Positions 52,712 to 64,000 of a stretch of DNA of 64,000 nt are shown here, one piece after another. A model generated the notes under the pieces. That model saw only the letters and a list, made by a program, of their open reading frames with translations. It was not told the origin of the DNA and did no database searches. The translations under genes were made by a program, and so were the position numbers. The stretch is taken from assembly GCA_963717115.1 (NCBI GenBank), contig CAVQVO010000020.1, positions 930,001-994,000 on the forward strand. Reading direction: 5' to 3'. This stretch comes from JBBQUN01 sp963717115 (GTDB lineage: Bacteria > Actinomycetota > Acidimicrobiia > Acidimicrobiales > SZUA-35). The stretch's first letter is position 1. Each line of letters starts with the position of its first letter.

Positions 52712-53623
52712 TCATGCACGGGGCGTGAGTACCGCCCACGCCGTGTGAATGCCCAGATCTTGGTCGTCGAAGCGCTCGAAGCGCTCGTGCACGTCGACCG
52801 TGGCGAGCGCTCCGGGGTCGCGTTCGACCGACTCGTCGATCAGCGTCCATCCGGATTCGGCGATGATGCTGCGGTACTCCGACCAACGCAGCCGGTTCTG
52901 ATACTGCAACCGGTTGTTGAACTTCTGCCACTCGCCGTCGGAGTAGCGCAGGAAGTTGTAGACCGTGATGGAACGGTCGAAACCGGCGTAGTGGTCGGCC
53001 AGGTCGGTCAGGTGACTCCCCACGCCATCGGACCTGGTGAGACGCACGAAAGCCCGCAGGATGGCCTCGAGGTCCTCCGGTGGGATGTGCTCGAAGGTGT
53101 TGTTCGACGTGATCAGGTCCATCGAACCGGGTTCGAGCGACGTCGAGCAGATGTCCTCCTGTCGGATCTCGACGCCGACGATCCGGAGCCGTTCGGCCGG
53201 ATCGGCGGCGGCGGTGGATCGGGCCCGACGAACCCGCTCGGCGGCGCCGTCGGCGAATGCCCCGGGCTTCGCTTCGATGGCATCAGCGAACATCGCCAGG
53301 GTGTCCATCGTCTCGGCCTCGCCGAGCAGCGGTTGGATGTCGACGGTCGTGACCTGGCTTCCGGTCCGCAGCGCGAGCCCGATCGGAACCACCGGGTACC
53401 ACCCGGTCCCGAGCTCGAGGATCCGGGCCGGCATCTCGTCGGGCCGGCAGCGATGCCAGTTCTCGAGGTGGCGGTCGACGACGGCCAGCTTCGAGCCGAA
53501 GAACGCCGGCGTGAGCTCCAAGCCCTTGGTCACGTGGCGCTGGAAGAGCCGATTCCACCGCTGGGGGTCGGGCAGATACGACATCCCGCCCTGCAGGGCG
53601 GCCTTCAGGTACCAGGAGGGCAT
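52712..53623 (-). CDS. SAM-dependent methyltransferase-like protein
   Basis: 303 residues. ARILELGTGWYPVVPIGLAL is motif I, followed by VTTVDIQPLLGEAET, and MDLITSNNTFEHIPPEDLE as the motif with EHI; the C-terminal SEYRSIIAESGWTL completes a Methyltransf_11/23-like fold. The long insert between motifs (residues about 105-150) is unusual. It precedes the glycosylphosphotransferase by 55 bp and follows the membrane protein by 1 bp. A role in sugar or lipid methylation is inferred from context. Confidence 0.78.
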   Translation of the reverse strand: MPSWYLKAALQGGMSYLPDPQRWNRLFQRHVTKGLELTPAFFGSKLAVVDRHLENWHRCRPDEMPARILELGTGWYPVVPIGLALRTGSQVTTVDIQPLLGEAETMDTLAMFADAIEAKPGAFADGAAERVRRARSTAAADPAERLRIVGVEIRQEDICSTSLEPGSMDLITSNNTFEHIPPEDLEAILRAFVRLTRSDGVGSHLTDLADHYAGFDRSITVYNFLRYSDGEWQKFNNRLQYQNRLRWSEYRSIIAESGWTLIDESVERDPGALATVDVHERFERFDDQDLGIHTAWAVLTPRA

Positions 53624-53624
53624 G

Positions 53625-54353
53625 TCACCTCGGATCGGTCGATCCGGCCGGTTCCTGAGCGCTCGACACCGTCTCGGCAGGGCCGAGCATCGAGGCGATC
53701 ACCTGGGCCGCCGTGTGCATCGCCCACACCGCCAGCGCCAGGATGCCGAGGAACTTGGCTCCCTCCTCGGCGACCGTCCACATCCCGTCGTAGAGCGGAC
53801 GATCGAGCAGATCGACGAGCGTGGAGATCGTCAGCGCACCGCCGGCGGCGACGAGGAGTTCCCAACGGGTGCGTCGCAGCTCTCGCCAGCCCGTCACCAC
53901 GAACGCGACGATCGTCCCGACCTGCATCACCGGAATCGTCCCGGCGGGCAAGGACAGCAGCGACGACAGCCAACCGTGAACCAGGAAGAGATCGTCGAGC
54001 AGGAGCACGACCACCACGACGGCGGCTCGACCGAACACCACCCGGGCCGAACGCCGACCGGCGAGTCCCGCGGCGTAGCCCGTCACGGCGCACGCCCCGG
54101 CGGCCACGGTCCAGGCCATGATGCCCAGTGACGTGACGGCCCCGTAGTACCAACGACCGCCGGGAACCGATGCCGCATCGAGGACCAGGTACTCCGCAGG
54201 CACCCGTTGTTGTACCGAGACGACGAGCAACAGGCTCAGCGCGAGCGCCCACGTGACCAGCACCGGCAGGAGCCGGCGGAGGCGCTCCCGCCCACCGACC
54301 TCGAACCGCCGACGCTCGCCCCGACGCAACGGTTGATCGGCGTGTTGCAGCAC
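53625..54353 (-). CDS. Polytopic membrane protein of unknown function
   Basis: 242 residues with about seven helices (for example LLPVLVTWALALSLLLVVS and VVFGRAAVVVVVLLLDDLFL). Two motif-like places stand out: LDDLFLVHG at the end of helix four and WTVAEEGAKFLGILALAVW in helix seven. The acidic residues in membrane segments recall intramembrane enzymes, but no family is certain. It starts with GTG at 54353 and is the first gene of the glycan cluster; the promoter should lie between it and the uvrA end. Confidence 0.55.
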   Translation of the reverse strand: MLQHADQPLRRGERRRFEVGGRERLRRLLPVLVTWALALSLLLVVSVQQRVPAEYLVLDAASVPGGRWYYGAVTSLGIMAWTVAAGACAVTGYAAGLAGRRSARVVFGRAAVVVVVLLLDDLFLVHGWLSSLLSLPAGTIPVMQVGTIVAFVVTGWRELRRTRWELLVAAGGALTISTLVDLLDRPLYDGMWTVAEEGAKFLGILALAVWAMHTAAQVIASMLGPAETVSSAQEPAGSTDPR

Positions 54354-54402
54354 CCGTGCCCATCGGCGGCGGCCCCCTCGACCTGAGCGGGTCGCCCGGG
54401 TT

Positions 54403-54472
54403 CGGCAGAACCCCCGCTACCTCGCTCGCTCGGCAGAACCCCCGCTACCTCGCTCGCTCGGCAGAACCCTCG

Positions 54473-54486
<14 letters not shown>
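54403..54486. repeat. Three tandem 28-bp repeats at the uvrA 3' end
   Basis: Units at 54403-54430, 54431-54458 and 54459-54486 are identical except for one base in the third. Each begins CGGCAGAACCC and contains CGCTACCTCG. The unit nearest uvrA includes the uvrA stop codon. Because 28 is not a multiple of three, gain or loss of units would not change uvrA but would change the downstream spacer. Confidence 0.85.
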
Positions 54487-57339
<2,853 letters not shown>

Positions 57340-57407
57340 CGGGCGAGGATACCCGTCACCTCGCGACGAACGTCCGTTCGGTCGACAACTTCCGGACCGC
57401 TCGACGA

Positions 57408-59156
57408 TCAGTCCTCGACGAAGGTGGTGACCCGTCGTTCGATCCCCGGGAGGAGGTCGATGACGTCGACGGAGACCGGGCGGAAACCCGGGAACATCGG
57501 CGTCTCGGGGCTTCCCTCGTACTCGTAGTCGACGTAACCGAACTCGCGCTCGCCGGCGGCGATCACGACCTCGACCGCTTCGGCCCTCGCCGGCTCGTCC
57601 GACGCCACCAGCCACCGCTCGTGACGGACGACCGGTCCCGACTCTCGGGCCGCATGGGGGTCACCGAACACCAGGATCGGCTCGTCGCGGGCGGCCAGTT
57701 CGTCCGTCGCCGATGCGAAGGCCGAACTGCGTTGCACCAGCCAGACGAGGCCGACGGCGGTGATCACCAACGACAACGAACCCATGATCGCCAGCAGTTC
57801 GGGGCGCCGGGACTCGAGCATCACGATCCCGACCACACTGAGCAACAGACCCGACAGCAGGAGGTAGCGGCCACCCCACTGCGGGCCCGCCCCTCCGGTG
57901 TACTGGAAGTACCAGACGAGCGGCAGGGGCACGACCGCTGCGGCCACGATCAGATTCCAGAGCGACCGGCTGCGGTCGACGAAGACGACGGTGCCCAGCC
58001 CGAAACCGGCCAGCGGCGCAGCCGCCAGCATCCCCGGGACGAACGAGAGACCGCTGGTCGCGAACTCGAGGGCCAGGAGCCCATAGACGAGCGCGACGAG
58101 GACCGAACCTCGCAGCAGCCATCGCGCCGAATCGCCCGCCGGCCCGGACCGATCCCGGTCACGGTCATCGGCCACGCCGGCCGTCATCGCCAGGAGTCCG
58201 GCGGCCAGGAGCAGCGCCAGCGACATCGCCGCCGAGCGCGGCGAGGCCCCGGTCGCCGAGAAGGTCACCACCGACTCGTACAGCCGCGTTCCGAGGTCGG
58301 CACCCGAGGCCGTCGCCGCGCCGGTCGTTCGTCCGGTGCGGATCGAAGATCCCATGGCCGCCCGCTCCAGGAGCACCCCCGCACCGAGCGCAAAGGCCGT
58401 ACCCCCGGCCATCGCCGCGGACGGAACCAGCCCGACCGGTCCTCGCCGACGCAGCGCGACGATCGTGAGGCCCAGCCCGATCACGAAGCCGTAGACCAGC
58501 GCCTCCTGACGCATCGTGGCCGCCGCACCGAACGCCAGTCCGGCCAGGAGCGCCGGACCGATCCGTCGATCGTCGAGCGAGTCCAGGACCCACGACACGG
58601 CCCAGGCCATGAGTGCGAGGCCCAGCGTGTGTTCCCAGAGGTCGAGCGAGTACACCGCAACGGGCGAGCCGACCCCGATGAGCCACGTCGCGGCGGCACC
58701 GTCGGCCGAGCCGAGCTGTCGAGCCAGTCGTCCGGCCGCCAGGGCCGCAGCCACACCGGCCAGCATCGGCACCAGGAGCGCCAGGGTGTACCCGCCGGCG
58801 CCGTAGAGCGGCAGCGCCAGGTAGATCATGGGGAGGTTCGTGACGTTGACCCACTGGTCGCCGACCCGCTGGGTGCGGAACATCGGATAGAGCGAGCCGT
58901 CGTCGTCCCAGGCCTCGGCCCAGTAGCCGAGATCGGGGCGCAGGTCACCCCGCTCGGTCATCGCATCCAGGGTGGCGACCTTGCCGCCGGTGTCGGTGCT
59001 GAGGTAGCCCCCGGGATCGGTGAAGACGGCAACGAGCAGGTAGAACGCCAGGATCGCCACCGCAATGAACGCCGGTCGTCGCCAGGGCTTCGAGCCGACC
59101 GTCGGGCCCGGATCGGTGCGCGCCGGTTCGGTTGGCGAGTCGAGAACGGTCACCAT
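57408..59156 (-). CDS. Large polytopic membrane protein, glycosyltransferase-39-like
   Basis: 582 residues with about 11-12 helices. After the first helix (FIAVAILAFYLLVAVFT) comes a large outer loop with paired acidic residues (STDTGGKVAT, WAEAWDDDGS), as in lipid-phosphate-sugar-dependent glycosyltransferases of GT39/GT83. A C-terminal soluble part (EPILVFGDPHAARES onward) is beta-rich. The family assignment is by pattern only; the canonical DE motif after helix one is replaced by DTGG. It lies between uvrA and uvrB, but is not related to repair. Confidence 0.6.
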   Translation of the reverse strand: MVTVLDSPTEPARTDPGPTVGSKPWRRPAFIAVAILAFYLLVAVFTDPGGYLSTDTGGKVATLDAMTERGDLRPDLGYWAEAWDDDGSLYPMFRTQRVGDQWVNVTNLPMIYLALPLYGAGGYTLALLVPMLAGVAAALAAGRLARQLGSADGAAATWLIGVGSPVAVYSLDLWEHTLGLALMAWAVSWVLDSLDDRRIGPALLAGLAFGAAATMRQEALVYGFVIGLGLTIVALRRRGPVGLVPSAAMAGGTAFALGAGVLLERAAMGSSIRTGRTTGAATASGADLGTRLYESVVTFSATGASPRSAAMSLALLLAAGLLAMTAGVADDRDRDRSGPAGDSARWLLRGSVLVALVYGLLALEFATSGLSFVPGMLAAAPLAGFGLGTVVFVDRSRSLWNLIVAAAVVPLPLVWYFQYTGGAGPQWGGRYLLLSGLLLSVVGIVMLESRRPELLAIMGSLSLVITAVGLVWLVQRSSAFASATDELAARDEPILVFGDPHAARESGPVVRHERWLVASDEPARAEAVEVVIAAGEREFGYVDYEYEGSPETPMFPGFRPVSVDVIDLLPGIERRVTTFVED

Positions 59157-59172
59157 GGTCCAGTCGGCGCCG

Positions 59173-59220
59173 CCGGCACGGTGTTGAGCGGGCACGGTGT
59201 CGAGCGGGCACGGTGTCGAG
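59173..59220. repeat. Three tandem 16-bp repeats between the membrane protein gene and uvrB
   Basis: The unit CGGGCACGGTGTCGAG occurs exactly at 59189-59204 and 59205-59220 and with two differences at 59173-59188. It fills most of the 89-bp gap between uvrB and the next start. Its function is unknown; it may only be a slippage product. Confidence 0.75.
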
Positions 59221-59245
59221 CGGCGGCAGCGACCGACCGTGCGGA

Positions 59246-61276
59246 TCAGCGAACGGCGTCTTTGAGTTCTCGTCGCAGATCGCGGATCTCGTCGCGTAGT
59301 CGTGCGGCGTACTCGAAGCGGAGATCGGCCGAAGCCTCCATCATCTCTTCTTCGAGACTGGACACGAGGCGCTCGAGATCGGACTCGGGCAGCTCGGCCA
59401 GTTCCCGGAGCCGCTTCTGTTCCTCGGGGCGACGTTTGCGCTTGTCGCCACCCGGGACGGGGGCCCCGTCGCTTCCCGAACCGCGGAGCATGCCCAGGAT
59501 GTCGGTGACGGCCTTGCGGATCGTCTGCGGGTCGATGCCGTGCTCGGTGTTGTAGGCCATCTGCACACCCCGGCGGCGGTTGGTCTCGGAGATCGCCCGC
59601 TGCATGGAGTTGGTCATCTTGTCGGCGTACATGATCACCCGACCCTCGACGTTGCGGGCGGCGCGACCGATCGTCTGGATCAAGGACGTCTCGGAGCGGA
59701 GAAAGCCCTCCTTGTCGGCGTCGAGGATGCACACCAGCTGCACCTCGGGCAGGTCGAGGCCCTCCCGGAGCAGGTTGATGCCGACCAGCACGTCGAAATC
59801 GCCGAGACGAAGGCCTCGCAGCGTCTCGATGCGCTGGATGGTGTCGATCTCGGAATGGAGGTAGCGGCAACGCAGGCCCTGTTCGAGGAGGTAGTCGGTG
59901 AGGTCCTCGGCCATCTTCTTGGTGAGGGTGGTGACGAGCACCCGACCGTCGTTGGCGATCACGCCCGAGACCTCTTCGAGGAGGTCGTCGATCTGCCCCT
60001 TGGTGGGCCGGACGATGACCTCGGGATCGATGAGGCCGGTCGGGCGGATGATCTGTTCGACCGGTTCGGCGCTGTGTTCGAGTTCGTAGGGCCCCGGGGT
60101 GGCCGACACGAACACCACCTGACCGGTCTTGTCGAGCCACTCCTCGAAACGGAGCGGCCGGTTGTCGGCTGCCGACGGGAGTCGGAACCCGTGCTCGATG
60201 AGGGTTTCCTTGCGCGAACGATCACCGGCGTACTGGCCGTTCAGCTGGGGAACCGCGACGTGGCTCTCGTCGATCACGGTGAGATAGTCGCTCGGGAAGA
60301 AGTCGAGCAGGGTGTAGGCCGGTTCGCCGGGAGCGCGGCCGTCGAGGTGACGGCTGTAGTTCTCGATGCCGTTGCAGAAACCCATCTCGGCCATCATCTC
60401 GAGGTCGTACTGGGTGCGCATGCGCAGCCGCTGGGCCTCGAGCAGCTTGTTGTCGGTCTCGTACTCGGCGAGACGCTGCTGCAGTTCGATCTCGATGGTG
60501 TTGATCGCGGCCGCCATCCGCTCGTCGGAGGTGGCGTAGTGCGTGTTCGGGAACATGACCAGCTCTTCGAGGCGACCCAGCTGCTCACCGGTGAGCGGAT
60601 CGACCATGGTGATGGTCTCGATCTCGTCGCCGAACAGCTCGATGCGGACCATGAACTCCTCGTAGGCGGGATGGACCTCGATCGTGTCGCCCCGCACCCG
60701 GAACTTGCCCCGCACCAGGTTCATGTCGTTGCGTTCGTACTGCATCTCGACGAAGCGGGTGAGGATCGACCGCTGGTCGTATTCCTCACCGGCCCGCAGG
60801 ACCAGCAGCTTGGCCTTGTACTCCTCGGGGTTGCCGAGCCCGTAGATGCACGACACCGATGCGACGACGATGACGTCTCGGCGGGTGAGCAGGGCCGACG
60901 TCGCGGCGTGGCGCAACCGGTCGATCTCGTCGTTGACCGAGCTGTCCTTCTCGATGTAGGTGTCGCTCGAGGGGATGTAGGCCTCGGGCTGGTAGTAGTC
61001 GTAGTAGCTGACGAAGTACTCGACCCGGTTCTCGGGGAAGAACTCGCGGAATTCGTTGGCCAACTGAGCTGCCAGCGACTTGTTGGGCGCGATGATCAAC
61101 GTCGGCCGCTGTACCTGTTCGATCATCCAGGCGATGGTTGCCGATTTCCCCGAACCGGTGATGCCGAGCAGCGTCTGTGCCTTCTCGCCCCCGAGGATCC
61201 CTTCGGTGAGCGCCGCCACCGCCTCGGGTTGATCACCGGCCGGTTCGAACGCAGAGACCATCTTGAACGGAGGCAT
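59246..61276 (-). CDS. uvrB: Excinuclease ABC subunit B
   Basis: 676 residues, uninterrupted. Walker A GITGSGKSATIAW, the beta-hairpin region with YYDYYQPEAYIPSSDTYIEK, DEAD-like TVIDESHVAVPQL, helicase motif V/VI (LREGLDLPEVQLVCILD, QTIGRAARN) and the C-terminal UVR motif that binds UvrC (LEEEMMEASADLRFEYAARL). It verifies lesions handed over by UvrA. Its intact state contrasts with the split uvrA only 2 kb away. coaE lies upstream on the same strand. Confidence 0.98.
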   Translation of the reverse strand: MPPFKMVSAFEPAGDQPEAVAALTEGILGGEKAQTLLGITGSGKSATIAWMIEQVQRPTLIIAPNKSLAAQLANEFREFFPENRVEYFVSYYDYYQPEAYIPSSDTYIEKDSSVNDEIDRLRHAATSALLTRRDVIVVASVSCIYGLGNPEEYKAKLLVLRAGEEYDQRSILTRFVEMQYERNDMNLVRGKFRVRGDTIEVHPAYEEFMVRIELFGDEIETITMVDPLTGEQLGRLEELVMFPNTHYATSDERMAAAINTIEIELQQRLAEYETDNKLLEAQRLRMRTQYDLEMMAEMGFCNGIENYSRHLDGRAPGEPAYTLLDFFPSDYLTVIDESHVAVPQLNGQYAGDRSRKETLIEHGFRLPSAADNRPLRFEEWLDKTGQVVFVSATPGPYELEHSAEPVEQIIRPTGLIDPEVIVRPTKGQIDDLLEEVSGVIANDGRVLVTTLTKKMAEDLTDYLLEQGLRCRYLHSEIDTIQRIETLRGLRLGDFDVLVGINLLREGLDLPEVQLVCILDADKEGFLRSETSLIQTIGRAARNVEGRVIMYADKMTNSMQRAISETNRRRGVQMAYNTEHGIDPQTIRKAVTDILGMLRGSGSDGAPVPGGDKRKRRPEEQKRLRELAELPESDLERLVSSLEEEMMEASADLRFEYAARLRDEIRDLRRELKDAVR

Positions 61277-61368
61277 GCCTCGAGCCTACCGACCCCCTGT
61301 GACAGGCCTGACCCGGCGCCGATCTCCGAGGTCGTACCGCGGATCGGTCGCCGGCCGACCGGCCGGGC

Positions 61369-62055
61369 TCACGAGTCGGTCCGCCGGTCGCCTACGCCGG
61401 TCGGCGACGCTCCCTCGTCCTTCGTCGGTGGGGGCCACGTGGTCTGGTCGAGGGTCTGGAGCCACGCCCAACAACGCTCGACCTCGGCGTCGAGCGCCGC
61501 TTCGTCCCCCCCGTTGTCGATCACGAAGTCGGCGAGGGCCCGCCGCTGCTCGCGGGTTGCCTGCGCCGCCACCCGGGCCTCGGCGTCGGCCCGATCGAAC
61601 CCCCGATGGGCGACGAGTCGCTCGATCGCCGTCTCGACCGGGCAATCGACGACGATGATCGCCGAGGCCTGGTGCTCGCCCTTCGACTCGGCCAGCAGTG
61701 GGATGTCGAGCACGACCACGTGATCGCCCGACGCCGCGGCGTCCATGTCGGCGCGCATCCGACGCCGGACCGCCGGATGGACGATCTCGTTGAGGGCCTT
61801 CAACTCCTCGGCGTCGGCGAACACGATCCCCGCGATGGCGGCACGGTCGAGACCCTTCGGGGTCCCGTCGTCATCGAGCAGGACGATGCCGCTCCCCCAC
61901 CGCTCGAGCATCGCCTCGTAGACCGGCTCTCCGGGCCGCTGCAGCTCCTTCACGATGGCGTCGGCGTCGACGATCTGGGCTCCCCGTCGGGCGAGGCGAC
62001 TCGACACCGACGACTTCCCCGACCCGATTCCGCCCGTCAATCCCACGAGTCGCAC
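61369..62055 (-). CDS. coaE: Dephospho-CoA kinase
   Basis: 228 residues from GTG at 62055 with AAGGA upstream. P-loop GLTGGIGSGKSSVSSRL, VDADAIVKELQRPGEPVYE, the HPAVRRRM helix, VVLDIPLLAES and RVAAQATREQRRALADFVIDN are all CoaE motifs. It makes the last step of coenzyme A synthesis. The C-terminal extension after the conserved core (about 25 residues) is rich in Pro and Thr. It precedes uvrB by 92 bp, a neighbourhood common in actinobacteria. Confidence 0.95.
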   Translation of the reverse strand: MRLVGLTGGIGSGKSSVSSRLARRGAQIVDADAIVKELQRPGEPVYEAMLERWGSGIVLLDDDGTPKGLDRAAIAGIVFADAEELKALNEIVHPAVRRRMRADMDAAASGDHVVVLDIPLLAESKGEHQASAIIVVDCPVETAIERLVAHRGFDRADAEARVAAQATREQRRALADFVIDNGGDEAALDAEVERCWAWLQTLDQTTWPPPTKDEGASPTGVGDRRTDS

Positions 62056-62403
62056 GGCCTGTCCTTCCTTCTGCTGTGGTTCTTGCTGCGGTGCTACTTG
62101 ATGCGCTGTCGCTCGCCGGCCACCCCAGGCGCAGTCGGCGCCGGACCGTCGACCGGAGCGCCTCAACCTAGCAACGGTGAGCAACCGGAGGAGACGGCCA
62201 CTCGATGCGGTCGACGACCACCACCGATCACCGGGAGGGCTCGGACGAACCAGGCCACCAGGGTCGTTGGGGTACCGAACTGGCTCCGATGACCCAGAGG
62301 TGGGCCTCGGTCGTGATCCCAACGACTCAACATCGAGGCCGCCACGCCGATCCTGTCAGAGCGCAGGCTCGATCGCCCACACGAACGGCCTGCACCCCGA
62401 CCC
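62056..62403. other. Divergent intergenic region
   Basis: It lies between coaE (minus) and the GAF kinase (plus) and should contain both promoters. No frame has convincing coding character. No clear hairpin or repeat was found. Confidence 0.5.
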
Positions 62404-64000
62404 ATGATCGACACCCTCTCCACTCCCGCCGAGAACGACGAGCGACGATCGGCCGACCAGTCGTCGGTCGATCGCCTGCTCCGCGGGCTGTCCTCGGGTG
62501 AGCCGACCGATCGACGCGACGACCTCGAGATCGTGGTCGAGGATCGCGACCGGCTGACGCCCTTCGCCCCGGCGATCCTGGCGATCCGCTGGGCAACGAC
62601 GGCGCTGTCGATCAGCCTGGCCGCCAACGCCTTCCTGGAGCCGGATCTCGCCGTGGTGTCCTGGGTCGGCGTCGTCGTCGCGAACACGGCGATCCGCAGC
62701 ATCAGCCCGCTCCAGGACCGCAACGATCGACGAAGCCTGCTCTTCCTCGTCGCCGAGCTCGGCCTCCTCCTCGTGGCGGTCACCGCCACCGGCACCTGGG
62801 CCTCGCCCTTGATCTTCTCGCTGATGAGCACCGTCGTGATCGCCGGGTTCGCCCGCGGCTTCGCGTTCGGCCTCCGGATCGCCGGGACCGCGGCCGGATC
62901 GATCACCGCCGCCCTGGTGCTGTCGGGCTCCGAGGTCGTCTCGGTCGGCGATGCCGTTCGATGGTCCGGGGTCGTGATGCTCGTCGGCATCGTCGCCGGC
63001 TACGGCCGGCGAATCTCCGGTGAGGCCACCCGACGCCACAGCATCGCCCTCGAACGGATGAACCGCCTCACCGACGCCAACGCCCTGCTGTTCAATCTCC
63101 ATCGCATCGCCCAGACGCTTCCGGCTTCGCTCAACCAGTCCGAGGTCTTCGATTCGACGATCTCCCGCCTGCGCACCCTGGTCACCTTCGATGCCGCAGC
63201 GATCCTCACCATCGACGAGTCCGACGGGACGTGGATGGTCTCGCGCCGGCAGGCCATGGACATCGGACAGCTGCTGACCCTCGCCGAGATGCCCGAACCG
63301 GTCCGACGCTCGATCCTCGGTCGAACGGTGACCGTGAGCGACGACCTCTCGATCGACGGTCCGGGCTTCAATCCCGGGTCGCGGAGTGCGGTCTACGCCC
63401 CGCTCATGGCCCGCGGCGCCCTGATCGGGGTGCTGTGCCTCGAAGCCCGCGAGACCGGCCACTTCGGCGAACGCGACATCGATCTGCTCCGCCGCTACGT
63501 GGAACCGGCCGCCCTGGCCATCGACAATGCTCGCTGGTTCGCTCGATTGCGCACCGTCGGTGCCGACGAGGAACGCACGAGGATCGCCCGGGACCTCCAC
63601 GACCGCATCGGTCAGTCCCTCGCCTACCTCGGATTCGAACTCGACCGGGTCATCCGGCGAGACCTCCAGGACGAACCCGTGACCGACATGCTCGAACAAC
63701 TCAGCACCGACCTGCGCGGGGTGACCGGCGAGGTTCGCGAAACGCTCTACGACCTGCGGACCGACGTCGGGAACGACAAGGACTTCGCCGCCACGATCGA
63801 GGAGTTCGCGGCACGGGTCGCCGGACGAAGCTCGATCGACATCGAACTCGACTGCGCGGCCGGCGAGCGTCTGCCGATCCTGCAGGAGCGGGAGATGTGG
63901 CGCATCGCCCAGGAGATCCTGATCAACATCGAACGCCACGCCAAGGCCACGCAGGTCGAGATCAAGTGGCGCTGCGACGGATCCAACAGCTTGCTCTCCA
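62404..64000 (+). CDS. GAF-domain sensor histidine kinase (HisKA_3), 3' partial
   Basis: The frame opens at ATG 62404 and is still open at the end of the window (532 residues seen). Membrane helices near residues 57-200 are followed by a coiled coil (RRHSIALERMNRLTDANAL), a GAF domain (residues about 240-385, AAILTIDESDG to IDLLRRYVEPAALAIDNAR), the HisKA_3 helix RIARDLHDRIGQSLAYLGF (phospho-His in DLHD) and the HATPase N box WRIAQEILINIERHA. Such kinases pair with NarL-type regulators, expected just beyond the window. The GAF ligand is unknown. Confidence 0.92.
   Translation, partial: MIDTLSTPAENDERRSADQSSVDRLLRGLSSGEPTDRRDDLEIVVEDRDRLTPFAPAILAIRWATTALSISLAANAFLEPDLAVVSWVGVVVANTAIRSISPLQDRNDRRSLLFLVAELGLLLVAVTATGTWASPLIFSLMSTVVIAGFARGFAFGLRIAGTAAGSITAALVLSGSEVVSVGDAVRWSGVVMLVGIVAGYGRRISGEATRRHSIALERMNRLTDANALLFNLHRIAQTLPASLNQSEVFDSTISRLRTLVTFDAAAILTIDESDGTWMVSRRQAMDIGQLLTLAEMPEPVRRSILGRTVTVSDDLSIDGPGFNPGSRSAVYAPLMARGALIGVLCLEARETGHFGERDIDLLRRYVEPAALAIDNARWFARLRTVGADEERTRIARDLHDRIGQSLAYLGFELDRVIRRDLQDEPVTDMLEQLSTDLRGVTGEVRETLYDLRTDVGNDKDFAATIEEFAARVAGRSSIDIELDCAAGERLPILQEREMWRIAQEILINIERHAKATQVEIKWRCDGSNSLLS

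Noticed and set aside
62163..62990. A minus-strand open frame beside coaE
   Set aside because: It is antisense to the membrane part of the GAF kinase and Arg/Ser/Thr-rich, without a recognisable motif.

Overview
The window is high-GC DNA with actinobacterial gene order (uvrC, rapZ, yvcK, gap, pgk, tpiA, secG on one strand). It most likely comes from an Actinomycetota genome; Acidimicrobiia is plausible from gene style, but that is inference.

Region 1 (1-12.7 kb) is mixed chromosome. It holds a partial phytanoyl-CoA dioxygenase, a VOC protein, an ArsR/permease/thioredoxin module, a NarL-type two-component system beside an ABC exporter, and an OmpR-type two-component system whose two genes are both split by frameshifts.

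Region 2 (about 12.99-28.45 kb) looks like a genomic island. Two imperfect 38-bp direct repeats bound it, and the right copy is the terminator of a tRNA-Leu gene. Inside are an IS3-family element with an IS110-family element inserted exactly between orfA and orfB, a BrnT/BrnA-like toxin-antitoxin pair, a tyrosine recombinase, and a run of single-gene modules (alpha/beta hydrolase, P-loop kinase, VOC protein). Related attC-like sites separate these modules. An ISL3-family element with a perfect 8-bp target duplication interrupts the VOC gene. Then follow two overlapping tyrosine recombinases, a PadR/HAAS pair, an ABM-domain protein, a VapBC module and small unknown genes. The recombinase facing away from an attI-like site followed by single-gene modules copies the layout of an integron, but the recombinase is not IntI-like and the sites are not classical attC. 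This is the best candidate for something undescribed.

Region 3 (28.5-46.5 kb) is core metabolism: tRNA-Leu, a peptide-binding lipoprotein, secG, an opp-type peptide ABC operon, tpiA-pgk-gap, yvcK, rapZ, a methyltransferase and uvrC. Divergent to these are a zinc-ribbon membrane protein with a degenerate trypsin fold and nadA. whiA is absent from its usual place between yvcK and gap.

Region 4 (46.5-54.4 kb) is a tightly overlapping minus-strand surface-glycan cluster: membrane protein, methyltransferase, polyprenyl glycosylphosphotransferase, a GT2-GT4 fusion, methyltransferase, flippase and methyltransferase.

Region 5 (54.4-64 kb) holds uvrA (split by five frameshifts), a large membrane glycosyltransferase-like protein, uvrB, coaE and a partial GAF histidine kinase.

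Many otherwise well-conserved genes are split by single-base shifts, nearly all equivalent to one extra base, and these cluster in a few segments. Residual sequencing or assembly error is the likeliest cause, so broken genes here should not be read automatically as pseudogenes.
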